The position numbers and the translations under genes were made by a program. Shown here piece by piece: positions 52,638 to 61,419 of a stretch of 64,000 bases of DNA. Below the pieces are notes generated by a model that did not search any database, was not told the DNA's origin, and worked only from the letters and a program-made list of their open reading frames with translations. The stretch is from positions 496,001 to 560,000 of the forward strand of contig CAVYGS010000004.1 of the NCBI GenBank assembly GCA_963768185.1, in the 5' to 3' direction. Position 1 is the first letter of the stretch. Each line of letters starts with the position of its first letter. Origin of the DNA: Palsa-461 sp963768185. GTDB taxonomy: Bacteria > Actinomycetota > Acidimicrobiia > Acidimicrobiales > RAAP-2.

Positions 52638-54230
52638 CTGAACGCTGAGCTGTTGCCGTCGCGTTCGGACGCCGGCGAGGCGTCGATGGTGGACGACCGA
52701 CAGCTCTGATGTCGCGGAAAGCCTGGTTGGTAGTCCGGTCCGGCTCGGTGAAGCTGCACGATGGCGTGCAAGGTCAATGGCTCACCCCAACGGCGTTGGG
52801 TTCGGGTCAAGCAGGAGGCGGTCGGATGACCTCGAGGCAGGCGAGTGCCGACACGAACTGCTCGAAGTAGGGGTAGCTGGCGTGAAGGCGCAGTGTGAAG
52901 CGTCGACCGCTGCGCACCACCATGGCGGGGACGGCCAGATAGCGATAGCGAAGTCGCTTGGCGCGAAGTTCCCCACCGTCTCGCCCGGCCCCGAGGCGTC
53001 CGAGCTGCTGGGTCCAGCAGCACAGGTTGTGACCGAGGCACACCAGGAGCAGCCAGGCCCAGTTGACCATGAACTGGTGTTTGCGGAAGGCGTGCAGGCC
53101 GAAGTTCGACTTGAGCTCACGCATGCCTGATTCGACATCGGCCTTGTGGCGATGCTCGGACTCGAGGGCCACGGCACTGCGCTCATGGTCGTTGGTCACA
53201 AAGATCCAGTAGCGATACGCCCCGCCGTCGAAGCTGAGCTGTTGGCCCTCGTCGAGTTCGATGCGTTTGACGATGTAGCGGCGGAACCGGGCGCCGCGCT
53301 GACGCATTCGATAGCCGAACTCGGCCACCTCGCCCTCATCCTTGTCAAGGCAAGAAGCCCAGTGTGCATCGTCAATTTGCGTGCATACCTTGAGCAGAGC
53401 CGGGATGAGCGGAGCGCCGCACAGATAGGTGACCCCGGCCCGCTCGAGCTGCTCGAAGAGGGCGCCCGAATAGAACCCCGAGTCGAGCCGGCTGCGCACC
53501 CTCACCCCAGGCGGCACCCGGCGCAGCGTCTCTCGCACAAAAGTCCCGATCCCGCTCGAGGGCCCTGCCTTGCCCCGCCGCAGTCGGGCGTGGATGGCCA
53601 CGCCCGACGACGCCTCGAAGCACAACAAGGGGTGCAGGGCATACCCGCGCTTGTAGGTGCGGTCGACGCCCTGACGCCTGGTCGAGCGGCTGAAGACGTA
53701 GGTGGAGTCGAAGTCCAGCGTCACCTCGGTCGCCCCCGAGGCAGCGATGGCGTTGCGCTGGACGATCTCGAGCGCCTTGTTCAACTGAGAAATGTGTCCG
53801 AGGGTGAAGCGGCGCAGCCAGGCGCCCGCCGTCTGGGGGGCCGGGACGTCGTAGCCCCGCAACATCCCCTGGGCGGCGTCGGCCCGAGTCACCGCCAAGT
53901 CATCGAGACAGCGGGCGCCCAGTGCGATCGACTCGGCCACCGACGCGACGAACTCTGATTCTGAAAGACCACGAGCACGCGCCTTGAGATGCAGACATCG
54001 CCGGACCGCATCGTCGAGGCCCACGGCTCGGGCCGTCTCTCGCAACAGCTCGGCTCCGCCGTAGGAGGTAATCGCCCGCGACGTCGTGCCGACGCGTAAG
54101 CTCATCTCAGAGATGCCTCCTGTGCCAGGGAATGGAACCTTCGAACAGCCCCATTTTCCTGGACCAGGGGGCATTTTCCGCGGATGCGCGTCCGCCCTAT
54201 CGGCCTCTTATCGGTGGTTTTGAGTAACTA
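52615..54230 (-). mobile_element. IS1380-family insertion sequence
   Basis: About 1.6 kb bounded by a perfect 23-bp inverted repeat (52615-52637 and 54208-54230; the left copy starts TAGTTACTCAAAACCACC). No clean target duplication is visible, so the flanks may have been joined by a deletion. It separates the MBL gene from a methyltransferase that lacks its N-terminus. Confidence 0.9.
52807..54105 (-). CDS. IS1380-family transposase
   Basis: A 432-residue DDE (DDE_Tnp_1) transposase. The core shows EVTLDFDSTYVFSRSTRRQG (first Asp), VRVRSRLDSGFYSGALFEQL (second Asp) and HKADVESGMRELKSNFGLHA with RKHQFMVNWAWLLLVC (Glu region). GAELLRETARAVGLDDAVRR is the N-terminal DNA-binding part. The start at 54105 has GGAGG ten bases upstream. 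The frame is intact; the element is likely active or recently so. Confidence 0.93.
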   Translation of the reverse strand: MSLRVGTTSRAITSYGGAELLRETARAVGLDDAVRRCLHLKARARGLSESEFVASVAESIALGARCLDDLAVTRADAAQGMLRGYDVPAPQTAGAWLRRFTLGHISQLNKALEIVQRNAIAASGATEVTLDFDSTYVFSRSTRRQGVDRTYKRGYALHPLLCFEASSGVAIHARLRRGKAGPSSGIGTFVRETLRRVPPGVRVRSRLDSGFYSGALFEQLERAGVTYLCGAPLIPALLKVCTQIDDAHWASCLDKDEGEVAEFGYRMRQRGARFRRYIVKRIELDEGQQLSFDGGAYRYWIFVTNDHERSAVALESEHRHKADVESGMRELKSNFGLHAFRKHQFMVNWAWLLLVCLGHNLCCWTQQLGRLGAGRDGGELRAKRLRYRYLAVPAMVVRSGRRFTLRLHASYPYFEQFVSALACLEVIRPPPA

Positions 54231-54930
54231 CACCGCGACGCGGCGCACCGAGCCGCGGATCGCAGCGCAGGTCTGGGCTGCACTCGGCGGCGCACGGACC
54301 GTGCTGAATGTCGGGGCAGGCACCGGCTCCTACGAGCCCCCCGACCGTGATGTCACCGCGGTGGAGCCGTCAGCGGTCATGCGGGAGCAGCGTCCCGCGG
54401 GCGGAGCGCGGTGCGTGGCTGCCACCGCCGAGAGCCTCCCATTCCAGGACCAGCGCTTCGACGCCGCGATGGCCTTTGCCACCGTTCATCACTGGCAGGA
54501 CCCGATCGCCGGTATACGCGAGATGCAACGCGTGGCTCGCCGCGTGGTGGTGTTCACCTGTGACACGAGTGACGGGGCCTGGCACCGCCGGTTCTGGTTG
54601 ACCCGTGACTACCTGCCCGAGGTTGCTGCCTCCCGCATCGGCCTCGCGACCGAGTTGGCCAACGCGATCGAAGCCGGGGTGGAGCCGGTGCTCATTCCAT
54701 GGGACTGCGTTGACGGCTTCTTCGAGGCCTACTGGCGCAGGCCTGAGGCATACTTGGACGAGAGCGTTCGTCGCGGAATATCGGTGTGGGCCAGCGTCGG
54801 ACTGGACGTCGAGCAGAGGGCCGTGCGCAGCCTCCGAGAGGACCTCGCCTCGGGTCGGTGGGCTGAACGCAACTACGAACTCTTCGATCTCGAAGTGGCG
54901 GACCTCGGCCTTCGCCTGCTCATCGCTTGA
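54184..54930 (+). CDS. SAM-dependent methyltransferase, N-terminus replaced by IS1380 end
   Basis: The native part begins about 54231 (TRRTEPRIAAQVWAALGGAR), with motif I TVLNVGAGTGSYEPPDRD, VTAVEPSAVMREQRP, CVAATAESLPFQDQRFDAAM (motif II region) and AFATVHHWQDP, then a Methyltransf_11-like tail (SGRWAERNYELFDLEVADLG). Family members start about 12 residues earlier (xYxxxR pattern); here those residues (MRVRPIGLLSVVLSNY) are translated from the insertion sequence. It may still fold, but expression depends on the element. The substrate is unknown. Confidence 0.8.
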   Translation: MRVRPIGLLSVVLSNYTATRRTEPRIAAQVWAALGGARTVLNVGAGTGSYEPPDRDVTAVEPSAVMREQRPAGGARCVAATAESLPFQDQRFDAAMAFATVHHWQDPIAGIREMQRVARRVVVFTCDTSDGAWHRRFWLTRDYLPEVAASRIGLATELANAIEAGVEPVLIPWDCVDGFFEAYWRRPEAYLDESVRRGISVWASVGLDVEQRAVRSLREDLASGRWAERNYELFDLEVADLGLRLLIA

Positions 54931-54980
54931 TCCCGTCATCAGTCGTGAATCGGCACAATCGTGACGTGCGGCGCTCCCAG

Positions 54981-56276
54981 TCAGGGGGTGAGCCGGTGAA
55001 CATCTCGCGGAAAGAGGGTGACCTCGCGCAGGTTGGCCGCGTTGACGAGCCGGGCCGTCCAACGTTCGAGGCCGATGGCAAAGCCCCCGTGCGGAGGCAT
55101 GCCGTGGCGGAAGGCTTCGAGGTAACCCGAATAGGGTGAAAGGTCGACACCTCCAAGAGCGGCGAGGTAGTCGCGGTAACGGTGAAGACGCTGCCCCCCG
55201 GTGACCAGTTCGAGACCCCGAAAGAGCAGATCGAAGCTGTTCGAAAACTCCGGTCTGGCCGGATCCGGGTGGGTGTAGAAGGGGCGCTTGACCATGGGAA
55301 AGCCGGTCACGAAAAGGAAGTCGGAGCCGTAGCGCACCTGGGCCCAATCGCTGAGCCACCGCTCGTGGCCGGGAGCCAGGTCCGGCTCACCCACGACCAG
55401 CTCACCGGTTGCCGATTGGATCAGACGCTGGGCTTCTTGAAAGTCGACCGAGGGGATCACGGTTGGCACCCTCGGGAGTTCGAGAGAGCAGAGATCGAGT
55501 GCTGGCTCAGCCCGGGTCGCGACCGACTCGACCATGCCGGCCAGTACCTCTCTCAAGACGGCCATGACGTCTCGGTGGTCATTGATGAAGCCGATTTCAG
55601 CGTCGAGTGACACATACTCAGCCAGGTGGCGAGCCGTGTCGTGTGGCTCGGCCCGGAAGACCGGACCAACTTCATAGACGCGTTCGAACACGCCGACCAT
55701 GACCTGCTTGTAGAACTGCGGACTCTGGGCCAGGTAGGCCGGACGGCCGAACCAATCGATCGCAAAGACATTGGCCCCACCCTCGGTTGCCGACGCCACC
55801 ACCTTGGGTGTGTGAACCTCGGTGAAGCTAAGCCCATCAAGGGTGGCTCGAAAGCCGGCCACCGAGGCTGCTGCAATTTCGGCAATGGCGCGACGCTGCG
55901 GGTGCCGCAGGGAGAGGGCAGCGTGATCGAGGAGCGTGGGGAGCTGGGCCGGGATCGTGGCTCGGCGAAGATCGAACGGCGGAAGCTGGGTGGCCTCCGC
56001 GATGACGCGCACCTCAGGGTGGTGAAGCTCAACGCCCGCTGGTGCTTGGTCGCTTGCCACCACATCCCCATCGACTTCGATCACTGTCTCGGGCAACAGG
56101 GCGCCAAGTCGCTGCCGGTCGTTCGGTTCTTTGACGACGACTTGCGCAATGCCCGATCGATCCCGGAGCAACAAGAAGGTCACATGGGCCAGATGACGTT
56201 GATGATGGAGCCAACCGGCCAGGCGCGCTCGTTGGCCTACCTTTTCGGCCAGTTCGGTAGTCCAAATCCTTTGCAC
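54981..56276 (-). CDS. aspS: Archaeal-type aspartyl/asparaginyl-tRNA synthetase
   Basis: A 431-residue class IIb aaRS. The N-terminal OB-fold reads ELAEKVGQRARLAGWLHHQR with HLAHVTFLLLRDRSGIAQVV. The catalytic domain has motif 1 DGLSFTEVHTPKVVASATEG, motif 2 YEVGPVFRAEPHDTARHLAE with FRAE, and motif 3 GGFAIGLERWTARLVNAANL ending TLFPRDVHRLTP. The length and absence of the bacterial insertion domain match the short archaeal/eukaryotic AspRS type. Asp versus Asn specificity, or discrimination between tRNA-Asp and tRNA-Asn, cannot be decided by eye. GTG 56276 follows SD GGAGGTGG; the start is controlled by the T-box leader. Confidence 0.87.
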   Translation of the reverse strand: MQRIWTTELAEKVGQRARLAGWLHHQRHLAHVTFLLLRDRSGIAQVVVKEPNDRQRLGALLPETVIEVDGDVVASDQAPAGVELHHPEVRVIAEATQLPPFDLRRATIPAQLPTLLDHAALSLRHPQRRAIAEIAAASVAGFRATLDGLSFTEVHTPKVVASATEGGANVFAIDWFGRPAYLAQSPQFYKQVMVGVFERVYEVGPVFRAEPHDTARHLAEYVSLDAEIGFINDHRDVMAVLREVLAGMVESVATRAEPALDLCSLELPRVPTVIPSVDFQEAQRLIQSATGELVVGEPDLAPGHERWLSDWAQVRYGSDFLFVTGFPMVKRPFYTHPDPARPEFSNSFDLLFRGLELVTGGQRLHRYRDYLAALGGVDLSPYSGYLEAFRHGMPPHGGFAIGLERWTARLVNAANLREVTLFPRDVHRLTP

Positions 56277-56420
56277 TCGCCCACCTCCATCCAGAACGTC
56301 GGTCCCAGATGTGCGGGCGAGGGGAGCTCGCGGTGCCACCGCACTTCGTCACCGCTAGGGCGGCGACCTCATTGGCTGGTGGTGGCTCCGGGGGCGTCAC
56401 TCCCCATCTAAGTCACCGAT
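56277..56420 (-). promoter_or_regulatory. T-box riboswitch (translational type) upstream of the aaRS gene
   Basis: On the minus strand GGTGGCACCGCG (56329-56340) matches the T-box core GGTGGNACCGCG. Its variable base C would pair with a G discriminator, as in tRNA-Asp and tRNA-Asn. CTCGCCC (56315-56321) is perfectly complementary to GGGCGAG (56276-56282), which overlaps the region between the SD and the GTG start, so it can act as sequestrator. Upstream, GGGG-AGTGAC-GCCCC (about 56393-56407) is a hairpin whose loop has GAC, a candidate Asp specifier codon. The fold is inferred by eye. Confidence 0.7.
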
Positions 56421-56659
56421 ACTGATGTTACTTGGTACCGAGGGCAGCTTTCTCTGTCGTGAAGCGCGGTGATTCGGGTCGTTGGAGCGTGGCTGGTTTA
56501 AGGCTGTGGCTGTTACACAAACATCCGCCTGATGTTTGGCTGCGTACCCGAAGCGGATCCGGCAGCTCGGGCTGAGAATGTCATGAAGAGGGGCCTCCCC
56601 GATGAGAACAACACTTGGGTTCTCGTCGGAACCAATCACCAAGGAGGCTCCCAGACACC

Positions 56660-57703
56660 ATGTTGCACCTCGGACTCGACCTCAGCAGAAAAAGACTGGA
56701 CGTCTGTGTCCTCGACGAGCGCGGTGAGCGGCTCGCCGTCACCACAGCCCCGCCCGACGCAGACGGCCTTCGCGAACTGGTGAGGAGAACGGCCGCCTTT
56801 GGCGGCCCGGTCCATGCGGTCATCGAGTCGATGACCGGGGCCCGCTTCGTCCACGACACGCTCGAGCTGGCCGGCTGGGACGTGGACATTGCCGATGCCC
56901 AGAAGGTGAAGGGCTTGGCCCCCTTGGCCTGCAAGACCGACAAGATCGACGCCTGGGTGCTGGCCGAGTTGTCCCGACGCGACCTGGTGCCGGCCATCTG
57001 GCTCCCCGATCCCGCCGTCCGGGGCGAGCGCGAGCGGGCCCGGTTCCGCCTGCATCTGGTCCGTCACCGGGTGATGTTGAAGAACCGCATCCACGCCAGC
57101 CTCATGAGCTTCGGCAAGCCCTGTGCGGTGTCGGACCTGTTCGGGCGCCAGGGTCGGGCAATCTTGGCTCGCCTCGATCTCCCAGAACCCTGGACCGAGA
57201 ACATCACGACCGCCCTTCGCATGATCGACGACCTGGACAAAGAGATCGCAGCCATCGAGCGCGAGCTGCGGGCCCTCGGGGCCGACCATCCCTACGTCTC
57301 GTTGCTCCAGTCGGTGCCCGGGGTGGCCTGGATCCTCGGCTACACCATCGCTTCTGAGATCGGCGACATCAGCCGGTTCTCCTCACCCAAGTCCTTGGTC
57401 GGCTACAGCGGTCTGTGCCCGCGGGTCATCCAGTCCGGCGAGAAGGACTGGCGGGGGCCACTGGCCAAGAACGGCCCCAAGTACCTGCGCTGGGCACTCA
57501 TCGAGGCTGCAGTCCACGCCGCCCAGCACCCGGTCTACGCCGAGCACTACCAGCGCACCAAGACTCGGCTGGGTCGTCAGCGCGGGGCCAAGGTGGCCCG
57601 GGTCGAGGTGGCTCGCAAGCTCGCCGAGGCCATCTGGCACATGCTGCAGACGGGCTCGTTCTTTTCTCCGGCAAGGTCCCACTGCTTATCTGGTCGCGTC
57701 TGA
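56660..57703 (+). CDS. IS110-family (DEDD) transposase, copy 2
   Basis: A 347-residue protein identical to copy 1 except for Ala instead of Gly near residue 196. It has the same DEDD N-terminal motifs (GLDLSRK, HAVIESMTG, KTDKIDAW) and C-terminal transposase_20 region. The ATG at 56660 has AAGGAGG twelve bases upstream, which is a wide spacing. The frame is intact. Confidence 0.93.
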   Translation: MLHLGLDLSRKRLDVCVLDERGERLAVTTAPPDADGLRELVRRTAAFGGPVHAVIESMTGARFVHDTLELAGWDVDIADAQKVKGLAPLACKTDKIDAWVLAELSRRDLVPAIWLPDPAVRGERERARFRLHLVRHRVMLKNRIHASLMSFGKPCAVSDLFGRQGRAILARLDLPEPWTENITTALRMIDDLDKEIAAIERELRALGADHPYVSLLQSVPGVAWILGYTIASEIGDISRFSSPKSLVGYSGLCPRVIQSGEKDWRGPLAKNGPKYLRWALIEAAVHAAQHPVYAEHYQRTKTRLGRQRGAKVARVEVARKLAEAIWHMLQTGSFFSPARSHCLSGRV

Positions 57704-57860
57704 CGACCCTGGCTGAATTGGACCAGCCGGAGCTCTCCCAAGAAACCTGGTCTTCCCAACGAGGAAGCGATAGAGAGATGAGAGCTTCTCCCCGAAGCAT
57801 CCCTCGAGCGCGGTCAGCTTGAGCGAACACCCATTGACGTCCGGCCCCTCTTCATAGAGA
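57704..57860 (+). ncRNA. Candidate bridge RNA region of IS110 (copy 2)
   Basis: The 157-bp non-coding end after the transposase stop is conserved between both copies (mirror at 32338-32494). IS110-family elements encode a guide (bridge) RNA in a non-coding end. This end holds several potential hairpins, for example CTGGCT/AGCCGG near 57710-57731, whose strand GGCTGA equals the left half of the target. The placement is inferred from known IS110 biology; no RNA evidence exists here. Confidence 0.4.
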
Positions 57861-58323
57861 TAAGCACTCAGCCGCACCCGGGGTAGCTGTTTGCCAGAAC
57901 GCGCATTCTGCATTCGACGAATGCCCCAGTACGGCACCTCGGGGGCACCCCTCAGTTCGCAATGGCGCCTCATCAGACACCTATCCAGGCGCAGATCGCC
58001 TATTCAGTACACGGCCCGGATGTGGAGCCCGTGGCGCAGCTCAGCAAGTCACGGGCGATCTTGTAGCACAGCTACTTCCCGAGAGAGCGAGAACGCCAGG
58101 CGTGGCATGACGAACGACACGAGAAAGATCGGCACGGACCTCGTTCCGGTGCATCGGAAGGCGACGACCTGGCCCCCGACCGCGTCGAAGGTCAGAGCGC
58201 GGCTCAAGTTTCGACTCCCAACCCCAGGCCATAGCCGGAAAAGTCACGCTACGATCCGGGCGCCGGCAGCCATCGAGCGTGAGCGCGTAGGGAGCACGAG
58301 ATACACGACGGAAGGAGCTGGGT
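57861..58323. other. Intergenic, no gene seen
   Basis: About 460 bp. It starts with the right half of the stem-loop target (TAAGCACTCAGCC) and ends with the SD GGAAGGAG of the hydrolase. No coding frame is convincing. Confidence 0.35.
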
Positions 58324-59265
58324 GTGGCGAACGCGACAGCAGTGGTAGAACCCGACTCCCGTTGGGTTGACATCAACGGTGTGCACCTGCACTACCTCGA
58401 CTGGGCCAATCCCAAGGCCACGCCGGTGATCCTGCTTCACGGCGCGAGGTCCCACGCCCACACCTGGAATGTCGTCGCCCAGGCTCTGCTCCCCGAGTTC
58501 CGCACGCTCGCGCTCGACCAACGCGGTCACGGCGATAGCGGCGGCGCGGGGCTTTCCGCTGCGAGGAGAGGCGAGGGTGGGCCCGGCGACATGATCAGCG
58601 ACATCGGGTACTTCGCCGACGCCTTGGGTCTCGACCGCTTCCATCTCGGCGGCATCTCGATGGGCGGCTTGAATTCCATGGCGTACGCGGCCGAGCACCC
58701 AGATCGGGTGAACAAGGTGATTGTCGTCGACGCCGGGCCAGTCCTCAGTATCGACGGTCTCAAACGGATCTCGCTTTCCTCACTCGAGCAGACCGATGTT
58801 TTCGACTCGCCCGAGCACGCCCTCGCTGAGGCCCGGCGCTTGTGGCCGGCAGATCCCCCGATGGACGAGGAGGCCGAGAAGGCGCTGCGGCGACGCACGA
58901 TCTACAACATGCGCCGCCGGGACGACGGCAAATGGACCTACAAGTACGACCACGATCCCGACTCCGATAAGAAGGTGGCGGCAGAGGTGGTCCACCAGGC
59001 CGACAATGATCCGGCGAAGGTTTCGATCCAGCCGAGCGAATACTTGGAAGAACGCTGGCAGGCGTGGCGCAAGATTGAGGCGCCCACCCTCGTTGTGCGC
59101 GGCGGTGTGTCCGACATTCTCACTGTCGAGGTAGCGGACCGGATGATCGCGGAGAACCCAAAGGCCCGCCTGGTGACCGTTGAAGGCGCCGGGCATTCGG
59201 TGACCGTCTACAAGGGCCGCGAACTCGCCGCCGAGATGCGGTCCTTCCTGCTCGCTTCACGCTAG
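58324..59265 (+). CDS. Alpha/beta hydrolase
   Basis: A 313-residue alpha/beta hydrolase from GTG 58324 with SD GGAAGGAG. Landmarks are PVILLHGARSHAHTWN (oxyanion loop HG), TLALDQRGHGDSG, the nucleophile elbow GGISMGG (Ser112), VVRGGVSDILT with the acidic residue near 264, and EGAGHSV with the catalytic His near 291. The cap region (about 140-240) is helical and charged. Homologues include esterases, haloalkane-type hydrolases and C-C hydrolases; the substrate cannot be assigned. Confidence 0.9.
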   Translation: MANATAVVEPDSRWVDINGVHLHYLDWANPKATPVILLHGARSHAHTWNVVAQALLPEFRTLALDQRGHGDSGGAGLSAARRGEGGPGDMISDIGYFADALGLDRFHLGGISMGGLNSMAYAAEHPDRVNKVIVVDAGPVLSIDGLKRISLSSLEQTDVFDSPEHALAEARRLWPADPPMDEEAEKALRRRTIYNMRRRDDGKWTYKYDHDPDSDKKVAAEVVHQADNDPAKVSIQPSEYLEERWQAWRKIEAPTLVVRGGVSDILTVEVADRMIAENPKARLVTVEGAGHSVTVYKGRELAAEMRSFLLASR

Positions 59266-59573
59266 GCCGCTCCTCCTCGCCGAGTCGCGAACATCGTCAG
59301 CCACACCGGCAATCTGTGCTCTTGGCATTGAACACAATCGCCCGATGGGTGACGTCCGAGCACATCACGGAGCCTGACCGGCGCGGTAACGACAGCCAAG
59401 GGTCGCAACCGCTCGGATCGGCTTCGACCCCCGAGGCCCCGATCGACTCCGGACTCCATGGATCACCGAGGCCCAGACTTCTGGAGGGGGCGCCCCTCGG
59501 CCGAGCGATGCCCAGGTCCAGCGAGGGTAAACGCGGCTATCCTCCCAGCACATCTCGTGACAAGGAGGCAGCG

Positions 59574-59966
59574 ATGCCAGAGTTTCCTGCGATCACGCAC
59601 GTGGCCCTGACGGTCAGCGACCTTGACCGCAGCCGCCCCTGGTACCAACGGCTGTTCGGGTCCGATCCAGTCGTCGATGAAGACACGGGTCCTTTCCACC
59701 ACGTGGTCTGGCTCTTGGGAGGGACACTTGTCGGTATTCACCAGTTCCCGGACCTGAAGAGCACGGAGCCATTCGACGAGCGTCGCCCGGGCTTGGACCA
59801 TCTCGCATTCGCGTGCGCCAACCGGTCTGAGCTTGAGGAGTGGGAACGCCATTTGAACCAGCTCGGTATTGCAAACGGCGGAATCGTCGATGCGCCTTAC
59901 GGTTCGGGCTTGTCATTCCGTGACCCTGACAACATCGCCCTTGAGTTCTTTGCACCTCCGGGATAG
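59574..59966 (+). CDS. VOC family protein
   Basis: A 130-residue VOC/glyoxalase-fold protein, with ideal SD AAGGAGG and an ATG at 59574. MPEFPAITHVALTVSDLDRS, then WYQRLFGSDPVVDE, PGLDHLAFACANRSELEEWE and GSGLSFRDPDNIALEFF. It is a close paralogue of the protein at 22728-23120. The ISAzo13 copy 2 begins 4 bases after its stop codon (TAG 59964-59966, TTA duplication 59967-59969), so the gene is intact but its downstream region was displaced. Confidence 0.92.
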   Translation: MPEFPAITHVALTVSDLDRSRPWYQRLFGSDPVVDEDTGPFHHVVWLLGGTLVGIHQFPDLKSTEPFDERRPGLDHLAFACANRSELEEWERHLNQLGIANGGIVDAPYGSGLSFRDPDNIALEFFAPPG

Positions 59967-59969
59967 TTA

Positions 59970-61238
59970 GGGCCCGCGCGGAAGTTAGTTGAGCGGTTGG
60001 GAATGCACGGTGTAGTTCCAGTCACCGTGGAACTCATGGCGGGTGAGAGGGACGGCGGCCAACTCCTTGTTGGTGATCTTGACTCCGGTCGGGTAGTAGC
60101 CCTCGTCGAGCTCGGCGTTGATCTTGAGACCCTTCTTGGTCGTGGTGTTGGCGATGAGCTGGACGACGACGCGATAAGAGGTGAGGGGGCGCCCTCTCCA
60201 GTTCATGGTGATGAAGCTGAACATGCGGTGCTCGATCTTGTTCCACTTGGAGGTCCCCGGCGGGAAGTGGCAAACGGTGATCTCAAGCCCGGTGTCAGCC
60301 GCCAGCTTGGCCAGTTCGACCTTCCAGGCCCGAAGGCGATAGCCGTTCGAACCCCCGGCGTCGGCACAGACGAGCAGCTTGGTGGCGTCGGGGTAACGGT
60401 GCCTGCCCATCTGAGCCCACCACCGGCCGATGCTGGCCACGGCGAAGCCGGCCGTGTCGGCATCGTTGCCGACCGAGACCCAGCCTTCGTCGGCACCGAA
60501 GTCGTAGACGCCGTAGGGGATGGCCTTTCCCATCTCGGGGTCGATGAAGTCGTGGACCTGGGTGCGAGTGGGCTTCTTGGCCGGCTGAGTACTCCTGACC
60601 AGCGTTGGAGTACTCGCCGACGAGCTCCTTCTTCTTGGCGTCGACGCTGATGACCGGCTGGCCTTCGGAGCAGAACCGTCCCGCCGTGTCGTTGATGTAG
60701 GCGAACTGGGCGTCGCGGTCCACGTGCTGGGCGCCCTCCTTCTGCTTGGAGGTGCCTTGGAGGCTATAGCCCATCTCTGCGAGCAGGTCCCCCACGGTTT
60801 TGGGGCTGATCTCGAAGCCTTTGGCACCAAGTGCGTCAGCGAGTCGATAGGTGGACTTGGCCGTCCAACGCAGGGGGGACATCGGATCGCCGCGGGCTTC
60901 GGGGGAGACGAGGTCGTCGAGTTCCAAGAGCAGGTTCGGGTCCTTGTCGATCAAGCGCTTGCGGCCGCCACCCTCTCGACGCACACGCTCGTTGGGTGTG
61001 GCCATCCCCGAGTCGATCTCTTGGGTTCCCGTGATCACCGTGTTGCGGCTCATCGATGCCAGACGAGCCACCGCAGTCGTTCCACCCCGACCGAGCAGCT
61101 TCGCTGCCGCTCCCGAGACCACACGTCGCTGGCGCTCATCGAGCAGGGGCATCACGACCGAGAAGAACTCAGCCAGCTGGGCCTCGGCCACCTCCACTCC
61201 CGGAGGCTATATCGCGCGAGTTATACTTCCGTGGACCC
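59970..61238 (-). mobile_element. ISAzo13-like insertion sequence, copy 2
   Basis: 1269 bp, inverted relative to copy 1 at 23993-25260. It is flanked by TTA direct repeats (59967-59969, 61239-61241). The terminal repeats correspond to those of copy 1. It is one base longer than copy 1, which equals the frameshift in its transposase. Confidence 0.9.
59985..61197 (-). pseudogene. ISAzo13-family transposase, frameshifted
   Basis: Nearly identical to the copy 1 transposase. It starts at GTG 61197 (VEVAEAQLAEFF) and ends with TAA at 59985, before the element's end. One extra base near 60588 breaks the frame after GEYSNAGQEY; the following part is intact in the next frame (PAKKPTRTQVHDFIDPEMGK, then SKWNKIEHRM). 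All three catalytic motifs are present, but split between frames. Confidence 0.9.
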
Positions 61239-61419
61239 TTATGGCGTGGCTGACTACGTCACAGCCACCACTTCACCAGACTTCATACATGACGTGAGAG
61301 GGGCGCCCGAACCCCGACCTTTTTGCAAACGTCGCCGAGTCCTCTGGCTATGCGTTGCTGGGCAGTGTTCAGGGCGTGGGCACGGGTGGATTCGGAGTCG
61401 GGGTTCTGTACGGTGGAGC

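Larger units (their letters stand above)
56576..57860 (+). mobile_element. IS110-family element, copy 2
   Basis: About 1.28 kb. Left flank CGGGCTGA (to 56575) and right flank TAAGCACTCAGCCGC (from 57861) join to the stem-loop sequence seen intact at 21816-21834. There are only 84 bases before the transposase start and 157 bases after its stop. It lies just upstream of the T-box/aaRS gene but in the opposite direction, and may have cut its promoter region. Confidence 0.88.
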
